The notes under the pieces are model-generated. The model made no database searches. It saw nothing but the letters and a program-made list of their open reading frames with translations, and had not been told where the DNA came from. A stretch of DNA of 64,000 nucleotides from Streptococcus rubneri (lineage in GTDB: Bacteria; Bacillota; Bacilli; Lactobacillales; Streptococcaceae): contig NZ_SRRP01000001.1 of NCBI RefSeq assembly GCF_004785935.1, forward strand, positions 1,637,757-1,701,756. The letters run 5' to 3'. Shown one piece after another: positions 1-6,900 of the stretch. A program made the position numbers and the translations under genes. Position 1 is the first letter of the stretch, and every line of letters begins with the position of its first letter.

Positions 1-853
1 AAAATTCCTTCAAATCACGTGATTTGAAAGGAAGGTTAAAGTTGATTGGGCTCTTAATTCCCATCAAATTAGATGCCGCAAGGGCAAACATGGAATAGCC
101 TGCAAAGTCAAAGAAGAGGTCCAAACCAAAGACATACATCACACCTAAGGTTCCTAGGTTAAAGACGCCCCCTTGAAGAAGGGCATAAGTCTTGACATGA
201 CCTAGCAAGAGATGACCAAAGATATGAGCTAGAATAAACTTATAGAGAAAGCCAAGCATGATATACTTGACGCTCTGTTCCAGCATATCGAGGAGCTCAT
301 CCCGATCTGGAATCGTTAGGTAATCTTCATTGAAGCGTTTGAAGCGGTCGATCGGCCCACTTGAAAAAGTCGGCATAAAGAGCAAGAAACGCAAGAATTC
401 CCAGAGACTAAATTCTTTGAGGGTCCCATCTCGCATCTCGATAATCATCCCTACCGCTCGGAAGGTCAGATAGGAGATCCCAAGGAAGCCCATCCAAGAC
501 TGGGTCCCATCAATGGCTGGTTGCACCTTCACAAAAACCAAGGGCAAAACGACCAAGAAAGAGTGAAGGTAAAAGACCCACTTGTTATCACGCTGGCTTC
601 GATAGATTTTATAAGAATAGACCCAAAGGATTTGCCAAAAGAGGTAGAAAAGAACCGCATAGATTTGTTTCAAATCCGTCCCTGTCAACATCAAAACAAT
701 AAAGGCTAGACTAACCAAGGCCTCATAGACTGGGAAACGCTTCTTAAAGAAGAGACCAACAAAGATAGGCAATAAGGCCCCAATCAGATAAATAAAGTAG
801 ACCGGGGTGCCATAGGGTTCTAAATGAGGGAGCTGTTTCAAGAACTCGATCAT
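1..853 (-). CDS. dltB: DltB, D-alanyl transfer MBOAT-family membrane protein (3' part cut by window edge)
   Basis: DltB is a membrane-bound O-acyltransferase-type protein needed to move D-alanine across the membrane onto lipoteichoic and wall teichoic acids. Only the first 284 codons are present, because the gene runs off the left edge. The translation is rich in hydrophobic segments and contains family-like stretches such as [12 protein letters not shown] and [14 protein letters not shown]. The ATG overlaps the dltA stop codon (ATGA), so the two are translationally coupled. The catalytic histidine region lies outside the window. Identification rests on recognised family sequence and operon position. 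Confidence 0.93.
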   Translation of the reverse strand, partial: MIEFLKQLPHLEPYGTPVYFIYLIGALLPIFVGLFFKKRFPVYEALVSLAFIVLMLTGTDLKQIYAVLFYLFWQILWVYSYKIYRSQRDNKWVFYLHSFLVVLPLVFVKVQPAIDGTQSWMGFLGISYLTFRAVGMIIEMRDGTLKEFSLWEFLRFLLFMPTFSSGPIDRFKRFNEDYLTIPDRDELLDMLEQSVKYIMLGFLYKFILAHIFGHLLLGHVKTYALLQGGVFNLGTLGVMYVFGLDLFFDFAGYSMFALAASNLMGIKSPINFNLPFKSRDLKEF

Positions 854-2400
854 CGATTGTTAACCTCGCTAATCAACCCTTTGATGTCGATTTTCCCATT
901 TGGAGTTAGCGGCAAGCTATCACGGTAAAGGAATTTTGAAGGCATCATATAAGACATCATGATGTGTTCCAAATCTTCCTTAATGGCTTTCGTGATATCA
1001 ATTTCGCGCTCAAATTGTTCCTTGACCCCATCTTTTAAGATGACATAGGCCAAGAGATTTTGCACCTTATGATCTTTGTTGTAGCGCGGTACTGCAACAG
1101 CCGAGTCAATGTACTGAGATTTGTTCAAGTTTTGAGAAACATCTTCTAGCTCAATGCGGTAGCCGTTAAACTTGATCTGGAAGTCCATCCGACCACCATA
1201 GAGAAGAAGACCTTCATCTGTCATGGTTCCGACATCTCCCGTATGGTAGGCTGGAAGTCCTTCAAATTCGAAGAAAGCTTCTGCTGTTTTCTCTGGATTA
1301 TTCATATAACCTTTTGAAACAGCCGGTCCAGACACGATGATTTCTCCTTGCTCTCCATTTGGCAATTTGTTTCCTTCCTCATCAATGATGAAGGTTGGAG
1401 AATCTTCTTTGGTATAACCAATTGGCAAGCGTTTCAGGGTTGCCAACATCTCATCTGTGATAGCAACCGCCGACAAAGCAACCGTTGCTTCCGTTGGCCC
1501 ATAGGCATTAATGATGCGCGCATTTGGGAAACGCTCGCGCAGTTTTTGAGCCGTTTTAACGGTCAACTCTTCCCCATCAAAGTAGAAATGGGTAATACCT
1601 GGCATCTTTTCAGCATTGAAATCTTCAGACAGCATAGCCATATCTGCAAAAGATGGTGTCGAAGTCCAGATAGCAATCGGGAGAGAAAAGATGGTCGCAA
1701 AGAGTTGTTTAAAGTCTTGAGTGATGGCTGATGGAAGGGCAAAAAGCGTTCCTCCAAGAGCCAAAGTTGGTGCCCAGTACATAACAGATAAGTCAAAGGA
1801 ATAGGGTGGTTGCGCCAACATTTGCGGGCGCTCTGGCGTCGCAAATTCCTTGTCTGTAATCATCCAGTTGGTGAAGCTGAGCAAGTTATCATGCGAAATT
1901 TGCACCCCTTTTGGTTTTCCAGTTGTCCCTGAAGTAAAGATGATGTAGTAGTTATCATCCCCTTTGACCGGATGTTGCAAATCATAGGCATGCTGAGCCG
2001 CGTAAACTCCACGCACTTGTTCCAAGGTCAAGATTGGAGCAGCTGGGTTTTCAATAGGAAACTCGTTGATAGCAATGATTAAGCTTGGCTCAGCCACTTC
2101 AACAATGGCAGACACGCGCTCCAAGGCAGAGTGGCTATCAATTGGGATATAAGCATGGCCAGATTTGGTCAAGGCCACAAAGCTTGCTAACATTTCATAT
2201 TCTTGGCCACCAAAGACCACAACAGGTGACTTTTCAGGAAGTCCCATTTGGTCAATATAGGCTGCTAAGCTATCTGAATCCGCCTTCAATTGGCCATAGG
2301 TATGCTCTTCTCCAAGGACATTGTAGACAGGATAGTCTGGTTGCAGTTGGGCGAAGCGCTCAATCGCCTCGATCATATCAGTAATTGGTTGGTTTGACAC
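850..2400 (-). CDS. dltA: DltA, D-alanine--D-alanyl carrier protein ligase
   Basis: DltA activates D-alanine with ATP and loads it on the carrier protein DltC, the first step of teichoic acid D-alanylation, in the cytoplasm. The 516-residue protein has the adenylate-forming signature ([13 protein letters not shown], near residue 155), the [13 protein letters not shown] motif and the YHTGD motif, with the C-terminal lysine in [11 protein letters not shown]. The start is GTG, preceded at about 9 bases by AAAGGAG. It follows dltX and overlaps dltB by four bases. Length is normal for the family. Confidence 0.96.
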   Translation of the reverse strand: MSNQPITDMIEAIERFAQLQPDYPVYNVLGEEHTYGQLKADSDSLAAYIDQMGLPEKSPVVVFGGQEYEMLASFVALTKSGHAYIPIDSHSALERVSAIVEVAEPSLIIAINEFPIENPAAPILTLEQVRGVYAAQHAYDLQHPVKGDDNYYIIFTSGTTGKPKGVQISHDNLLSFTNWMITDKEFATPERPQMLAQPPYSFDLSVMYWAPTLALGGTLFALPSAITQDFKQLFATIFSLPIAIWTSTPSFADMAMLSEDFNAEKMPGITHFYFDGEELTVKTAQKLRERFPNARIINAYGPTEATVALSAVAITDEMLATLKRLPIGYTKEDSPTFIIDEEGNKLPNGEQGEIIVSGPAVSKGYMNNPEKTAEAFFEFEGLPAYHTGDVGTMTDEGLLLYGGRMDFQIKFNGYRIELEDVSQNLNKSQYIDSAVAVPRYNKDHKVQNLLAYVILKDGVKEQFEREIDITKAIKEDLEHIMMSYMMPSKFLYRDSLPLTPNGKIDIKGLISEVNNR

Positions 2401-2414
2401 GGTAGGGATCTCCT

Positions 2415-2543
2415 TTAGAATTCATTGTAGATAAAGCCACCCTGACCTTGACCAAGGTAACTAAAGAAATAAAGTAGGGCTAAGAAAATAGCGAAATACA
2501 AGATTGTTTGCCCTATAAATTTATAAAGTGTTTTATGTTTCAT
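2415..2543 (-). CDS. dltX: DltX, small membrane protein at the head of the dlt operon
   Basis: This 42-codon gene is easily missed because of its size. The product has one hydrophobic helix (about residues 13-31) and ends in GGFIYNEF, the C-terminal type of motif known from DltX proteins, which take part in D-alanine transfer at the membrane together with DltB and DltD. It starts at an ATG 15 bases upstream of dltA, in the same direction, with an AGAGTG-like ribosome site. Position at the head of the operon, size and C-terminal sequence all agree. Confidence 0.88.
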   Translation of the reverse strand: MKHKTLYKFIGQTILYFAIFLALLYFFSYLGQGQGGFIYNEF

Positions 2544-2576
2544 CTTTTTCACTCTTCATTTTGATTTTCACTGACT

Positions 2577-2606
2577 ATTTTACCATTTTTTGTTCAGTCA
2601 TAGCAA
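2577..2606 (-). promoter_or_regulatory. Candidate dlt operon promoter
   Basis: Reading leftward, TTGCTA is followed after 18 bases by TAAAAT, which is preceded by TGG (extended -10). The start would lie about 27 bases before the dltX ATG. The -35 is weak. Just upstream, 2630-2643 (AGAAAACGTTACCA) matches a CcpA cre box at most positions, so carbon control is possible but unproven. Confidence 0.45.
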
Positions 2607-2845
2607 TCCAAACACAAGGAAAAAATACTAGAAAACGTTACCATAAGAGACGATTGAGTGCTGAGCTTGGATTGTTTGCATTCCTGGTCGAGTCGACGGA
2701 CCATTCCATCTTTTATAAAGAAAATGATTCAGTCCTCAGATTTGAAAATTTCTTTCTTTCTCTTAACGATTTCGCTTCGAGATAACCTTAAATTTTTTAG
2801 AAACAGTATACCACTTTTCCTTAAAAAGTTCTTAAAAGCCTAAAA

Positions 2846-3024
2846 AGAGGCTGGGACAAAGGTCCTAGCCTCTCAATTGTCTTTGGATTGTCGAGCAAGA
2901 CGCAGTGGTTGAGTGGGCTCTACTACGCTGATTTCATCAGCTTTTACAGCCCTACTCAACTGTGCGGAGGTGGGACGACGAAATCGAATTCTAACGAATT
3001 ACCGATTTCTGTCCCACTCTCATC
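2846..3024. repeat. Composite intergenic hairpin repeat (three nested inverted repeats)
   Basis: Three hairpins stand in a row between the dlt operon and the DUF4956 gene. The first pairs AGAGGCT (2846-2852) with AGCCTCT (2867-2873). The second pairs GTTGAGT-GGGCT (from 2908) with AGCCCTACTCAAC (2948-2960) and has its own GCTGA/TCAGC stem in the middle. The third pairs GTGGGAC (2970) with GTCCCAC (3011-3017), extended by GAAATCG/CGATTTC. The third hairpin is related to the one at 6039-6090. It may act as terminator for the leftward DUF4956 gene. Confidence 0.7.
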
Positions 3025-3707
3025 TATAAATTCTTTCTTTTCTTAGCCTTCTTGGTCAAGGATACATCGCAATGATGAATTTCTTCTATTAGGAGGGTCG
3101 TCATGGCAAAATCGTCAACTTCTGGTCTCAGATCTACTTCATAATCCAAGGTAAGCTTTTCCCCATTTTGGCTTGTATTGACCGAAATCAAGTCGACTTC
3201 TGTACAATTGCGATCCAGCAAACGGCTGATCTTGTCGGCAATCCGTTCTTGATTTTCTACTTGAATCGTCAGGTGACGGCGCCGTTGGTGGTCAGTCTTA
3301 CTTTGCTTGGTTTCCAGCAAGAGCCAGATAGCTAACAGAAAGGCCGTAAACAAAACTGCCAATAAGAGGTAGCCCGATCCCGCCGCCAAACCAATGATCA
3401 TGGCTAGGAAAATCGCAATCAATTCTCTCGATCCGCTGGTAGCGGAACGAAATCGAATCAAGCTAAAGGTCCCTGCTACTGCAATCGAAGTCCCCAGACT
3501 CCCATTCACCAGGAAAATCACCAGGGTCATCATGCAGGGAAGCAAGGTGAGACTGACGATAAATTCACGCGTATAGAGGGTACGGTATTTGTAAGTCCAG
3601 GACAGGGCCATCCCGAGCACCAGGCTGACGAGTAAGGCCAACATCAGGCGCACCGGATCTACGGTTGCCGTAGCATTGTTAAAAATAGAATTAAATAGAT
3701 TAGACAT
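3024..3707 (-). CDS. DUF4956 family membrane protein
   Basis: The 227-residue protein has about four transmembrane segments in its first 130 residues, including LMLALLVSLVLGMALSW and LIAIFLAMIIGLAAGSGYLL, then a soluble tail of about 100 residues. DUF4956 proteins are commonly encoded beside VTC-domain proteins, as here. Their function is not established; a role as membrane partner of a polyphosphate polymerase is inference from context. I place the start at the ATG at 3707 (MSNLFNSIF), which overlaps the upstream gene by eight bases and is preceded by AGGTG. Confidence 0.8.
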   Translation of the reverse strand: MSNLFNSIFNNATATVDPVRLMLALLVSLVLGMALSWTYKYRTLYTREFIVSLTLLPCMMTLVIFLVNGSLGTSIAVAGTFSLIRFRSATSGSRELIAIFLAMIIGLAAGSGYLLLAVLFTAFLLAIWLLLETKQSKTDHQRRRHLTIQVENQERIADKISRLLDRNCTEVDLISVNTSQNGEKLTLDYEVDLRPEVDDFAMTTLLIEEIHHCDVSLTKKAKKRKNL

Positions 3708-4479
3708 AGGCAGCACCTGTCCTTTCTTGAATTGGCGTTGGTGCATAATCTAAGCCTTGTGACTTATGGTAGGCACAACTGTATTTCGAAAATTTCTGTT
3801 TGACCAGTCCGTACTTATCCAGAATGTCCTTCAGCCACTGAGGTTCTTCACCTGGGGCCTTGATTTCCATAATGATGGTATTTTCTTCTAATAAAGGCTC
3901 TCCAGCTTTCCCACGAAGGAGACTGACCTGCTGATCTCGATAGACCAAGTTTTGATCCAGGGTGACCCGAATCTTATTGTAAGGATAGCTTTGGATGCTC
4001 TTCTTTTCTTTTAAGGACAAACGATCATAATAGATGTACATCTGAGGCTGTAGTCGGTGATCATAGCGCTGACGCAGAGCTTGGATTTTTTGCACCAAGT
4101 CCAGATCCTGAATGGTCTGATCCACTAGTCCATCCGTCATGAGGCGGGTAATAGAGGAGAGGTTCGAGACCAGGCGGAACTTGTGACCAATTCCTTCTGC
4201 ATCCTTTGATTTTACTTCTAGAAAAGCTGGACTATCTACTGTTGGATGCTCTATATAGGTCCGCATCCGGATCTTTTCACGACGGTTCTGTTTAGCAAGG
4301 GCATCTTGGATCACATCGAAGTCTTCGGTATCAAAATAGACATTCGAAATCGTGGAGATGGGATAATCGTCTTCAACCACATATTTCTTCAAATCTTTCA
4401 ATAAGTCATCCAAGTCTTCTTTATTCACCACATATTTGGTTTCAATCCGCTTGAAGCTTGTTTCTACCGTTTTTTTCAT
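3700..4479 (-). CDS. VTC-domain protein, polyphosphate polymerase-like
   Basis: The 259-residue product matches the VTC domain, a tunnel-shaped triphosphate enzyme fold that in yeast makes polyphosphate from ATP. Visible family features are the N-terminal RIETKYVVNKEDL, the basic stretch KIRMRTYIEH, the acidic FLEVKSKDAEG and the late EIKAPG. There is no SPX domain and no membrane segment, as in most bacterial members. It overlaps the DUF4956 gene and the pair is probably one transcript from the 4480-4709 gap. Polymerase activity is inferred from the fold, not shown. Confidence 0.83.
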   Translation of the reverse strand: MKKTVETSFKRIETKYVVNKEDLDDLLKDLKKYVVEDDYPISTISNVYFDTEDFDVIQDALAKQNRREKIRMRTYIEHPTVDSPAFLEVKSKDAEGIGHKFRLVSNLSSITRLMTDGLVDQTIQDLDLVQKIQALRQRYDHRLQPQMYIYYDRLSLKEKKSIQSYPYNKIRVTLDQNLVYRDQQVSLLRGKAGEPLLEENTIIMEIKAPGEEPQWLKDILDKYGLVKQKFSKYSCAYHKSQGLDYAPTPIQERTGAAYV

Positions 4480-4567
4480 GTTTTTCTTCTTTTGTTCTAT
4501 AAAAAAAGTTGGGCATTTTCTTTATCGTTTTTTGTTGCAAAGCCACAAGTCGCTTTACTGGTTCCTT

Positions 4568-4673
4568 AGTTTAGTGGCTTTTTCTTAAGCTTTCATTAAG
4601 CCAAACTTAAAGAAAACTAAAGTTAAGATTCCTTTCAGAAAAACTTCAGGAAACTTTCAGCTAGCAACTTTAG
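4568..4673. promoter_or_regulatory. Divergent control region with two sets of 11-bp direct repeats
   Basis: Hexamers CTTAAG (4584), ATTAAG (4595), CTTAAA (4606) and CTAAAG (4617) follow each other every 11 bp. Then CTTTCAG (4632), ACTTCAG (4643) and CTTTCAG (4654) also repeat every 11 bp. Eleven-bp tandem repeats are typical targets of OmpR-family response regulators. The first set resembles the CiaR box TTTAAG-N5-TTTAAG. Read leftward, the last CTTAAG is followed after 10 bases by TAAACT (4568-4573), the same spacing as the CiaR box and -10 of htrA in this window. The regulator is inferred. Confidence 0.5.
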
Positions 4674-4709
4674 ACTAGGAGCATATCAATGGAACGAGAG
4701 GAAAAGCTC

Positions 4710-5969
4710 ATGAAATCAAACAAATGGAAATTCTTACTAACGGGGGCTGCGACCCTCACCTTACTGACAGCTTGTACCCAAGCGTCATCACAATCAGCTA
4801 CAACAAACAATACCTCCCAAACAACTGCTACTTCTACTTCAAATAGTAAAACCGATAGCTCCAACTATTTTACAGATAAGGACAAGGACACTTCTTATGA
4901 TGAAAGTACCGCCTCTACTGTCAAACTGTCTGGATCTTCTGCAAGTGTATCGGGTGACGGCGTAACTGTTTCTGGATCCACTGTGACCATCTCTAAGGCC
5001 GGAACCTATGTCATCTCTGGTGAATCCGATGGGGTTCAAATCAAGGTCGAAGCAGGTGACTCAGATGATGTTCACATCGTCTTAAAAGGGGTTACCATGA
5101 CCAACACCAACGCACCAATCTCTGCTACGAAAGCAGGGCATGTTTACCTGACTCTAGCAGATGGCACGACCAATACCTTGTCTGATTCAAGTTCAAACAA
5201 TGATGAAGATGCCGATGCTGTGGTCTTCTCTAAAGGCGACCTCACCATCAATGGTTCGGGTACGCTCAACATTGATGCCAAGAAGAACAACGGGATCAAG
5301 GCCAATGATACCCTCCACATCACAGGTGGAACCTATAAGATCACGGCTGTAGGAGATGCCTTCAACGTCAATGATGAGCTCAATATCACCGGTACGACGA
5401 TGACCATCGATGCAGATGAAGATGCGGTCAAGGTGGATAACGATGAAGATACATCTGTCGGAACCATGTATCTGTCTGACAATACCATGACCATTTCAGC
5501 AGGGGACGATGGTATCCATGCTTCTGGTGATCTGGTCATCGATAGCGGTACCTACAAGGTGACTGAGTCTGTCGAAGGGCTTGAAGGAAAATCGATCACC
5601 ATCAACGGAGGGGATATCACCATCTACGCAACCGATGACGGTGTCAATGCGGCCAATGCCAATGCCAACCAAGATGAAATTTTCTTCACTATGAATGGTG
5701 GAACCATCAACGTTGAAGTTGGCCAAGGCGATACCGATCCAATCGACTCTAACGGCAACGTCACTGTGGCTGGAGGAACCATCCATTTGACGGGGCAATC
5801 CGGCTTCGACTTTGATGGAACGGCCACCTACACTGGCGGAGACATCTATATCAATGGTGAAAAACAAACGGAAATTGTCAACTCCATGCCTGGAGGAGGT
5901 GGGGCCCCAGGCGGTGGCGGACCTCAAGGCGGTGGACCTGGTGGTGGACCTCAAGGCGGAGGTCATTAA
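4710..5969 (+). CDS. Carbohydrate-binding-domain lipoprotein with beta-helix repeats
   Basis: A 419-residue surface lipoprotein. The signal peptide ends in the lipobox LLTAC (Cys at about residue 22). A Ser/Thr-rich linker follows, then about 300 residues of repeats such as GGTYKIT, GGTINVE, GGDITIYA and DDGIHASGDL that predict a right-handed beta-helix of the DUF4353 (carbohydrate-binding) type. The tail after residue 395 is almost all Gly and Pro (GGGGAPGGGG). I chose the ATG at 4710 because GAGAGGAAAAG precedes it and the signal peptide begins there. Similar proteins often neighbour VTC/DUF4956 genes, as here. The ligand is unknown. Confidence 0.8.
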   Translation: MKSNKWKFLLTGAATLTLLTACTQASSQSATTNNTSQTTATSTSNSKTDSSNYFTDKDKDTSYDESTASTVKLSGSSASVSGDGVTVSGSTVTISKAGTYVISGESDGVQIKVEAGDSDDVHIVLKGVTMTNTNAPISATKAGHVYLTLADGTTNTLSDSSSNNDEDADAVVFSKGDLTINGSGTLNIDAKKNNGIKANDTLHITGGTYKITAVGDAFNVNDELNITGTTMTIDADEDAVKVDNDEDTSVGTMYLSDNTMTISAGDDGIHASGDLVIDSGTYKVTESVEGLEGKSITINGGDITIYATDDGVNAANANANQDEIFFTMNGGTINVEVGQGDTDPIDSNGNVTVAGGTIHLTGQSGFDFDGTATYTGGDIYINGEKQTEIVNSMPGGGGAPGGGGPQGGGPGGGPQGGGH

Positions 5970-6038
5970 TTTACAATAGGAAACGATGCTCCCTCCAGCT
6001 ACAAGCTCCAATACTCTCCCAGATTATTGGAAACTCAC

Positions 6039-6096
6039 GAGGGTGGGATGATGAACGAATATTGGATAAAAATCGTTCTATCCCACTCTCTTTTTT
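6039..6096 (+). terminator. Terminator hairpin of the repeat family
   Basis: GAGGGTGGGAT (6039-6049) pairs with ATCCCACTCTC (6080-6090), followed by a run of T. It lies 70 bases past the beta-helix lipoprotein gene and is related to the third hairpin at 2970-3017. Confidence 0.75.
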
Positions 6097-6163
6097 CGTG
6101 CAGTCCCACTCTTTCTAGTATAAAATAGAAGAAAGATACTTATATTTTAGAAAGGAAGATGCC

Positions 6164-6838
6164 ATGATCAAAAGAAAAAAAATCCTCCTCTGCCTACTGA
6201 CACTCAACCTTTTGTCCCTAACTGCCTGTATACCAGATGTCAAGTTCGACTTTAAAGAAGATCACCCGAGCTCTAGTTCTTCTGTTCGCAAGGGAGAAAC
6301 TAGCGAAAGCGAAACATCTAAAAGAAACTCTAGTAGTGATCACTCTAGTGAGCAAGAGAGCCACTCTGAAACGATCCCTAGCTCTAGCCAAGTGACAAAA
6401 CCTCTGGAAAAACTTCCACTCCATGCCAGTGAGGCCCCTCAGGATAAAATATATGCAACTAGAGGTTCAATCGTTTTCTACTACAAGGAAGGGGATACAA
6501 TCTCTGCCCAAATCCCTTATTTCGAAGGCTATACAAAGAAAATTGTACAGAAGATTCTTGGAAAACCCGATCAAAAACAACAATCAATAAAATACCTGCA
6601 AGAGACATTCAAAGAAAGGGAACTCGAAAATGTAAAGGCCCTCTACCAAGATGGAAAAATTACCGAGGAAGAAGCCAAAGCCTTTTTCATGAGTGCAGTC
6701 GATCTCTCACAAGCTCTAAACTTCGGATCTACTTATACAATTTTCACCTATAAAAAGGGTAAAATTCAGCTAGTATTTGAAGAAGATCAGCTCATCTATG
6801 TCACACCAGATCCGGATGTTCTTTATTTCAAACTATGA
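6164..6838 (+). CDS. Lipoprotein of unknown function, Ser-rich linker
   Basis: The 224-residue product starts with a signal peptide ending in the lipobox SLTAC (Cys 22), so it should be lipid-anchored outside the cell. Residues about 32-80 are a Ser/Glu-rich low-complexity linker. The remaining 140 residues form a folded domain (YATRGSIVFYYKEGDTISAQ to the end) that resembles streptococcal DUF4947-type proteins, a weak match from memory. AAAGGAAG precedes the ATG. It is a single-gene unit ending at the terminator at 6841. No function can be assigned. Confidence 0.72.
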   Translation: MIKRKKILLCLLTLNLLSLTACIPDVKFDFKEDHPSSSSSVRKGETSESETSKRNSSSDHSSEQESHSETIPSSSQVTKPLEKLPLHASEAPQDKIYATRGSIVFYYKEGDTISAQIPYFEGYTKKIVQKILGKPDQKQQSIKYLQETFKERELENVKALYQDGKITEEEAKAFFMSAVDLSQALNFGSTYTIFTYKKGKIQLVFEEDQLIYVTPDPDVLYFKL

Positions 6839-6840
6839 AA

Positions 6841-6870
6841 AAATCCCCTTCTATCAAAAGAAGGGGATTT
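6841..6870. terminator. Bidirectional terminator
   Basis: AAATCCCCTTCT pairs with AGAAGGGGATTTT around a short loop, with A and T runs on the two sides. It sits between the lipoprotein gene and the converging YhgE/Pip gene and can serve both. Confidence 0.85.
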
Positions 6871-6886
6871 TGTTTCACGTGAAACA
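6871..6886. promoter_or_regulatory. parS site, full 16-bp palindrome
   Basis: TGTTTCACGTGAAACA matches the Firmicute parS consensus TGTTNCACGTGAAACA at every position. ParB (47163-47924) loads here and recruits SMC for origin segregation. It is intergenic, immediately after the terminator, about 41 kb left of dnaA. Confidence 0.92.
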
Positions 6887-6900
6887 AACCAAAGGAAGCC

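Noticed and set aside
9-28. A 20-bp perfect palindrome with a CACGTG core (TTCAAATCACGTGATTTGAA) as a further parS site
   Set aside because: Outside the CACGTG core its arms (CAAAT/ATTTG) do not match the parS arms TGTTT/AAACA, and it encodes conserved DltB residues (FKSRDLKEF).
2528-2843. Rightward open frames upstream of dltX as genes
   Set aside because: They have no ribosome site, overlap the dlt promoter and dltX on the other strand, and have no recognisable sequence.
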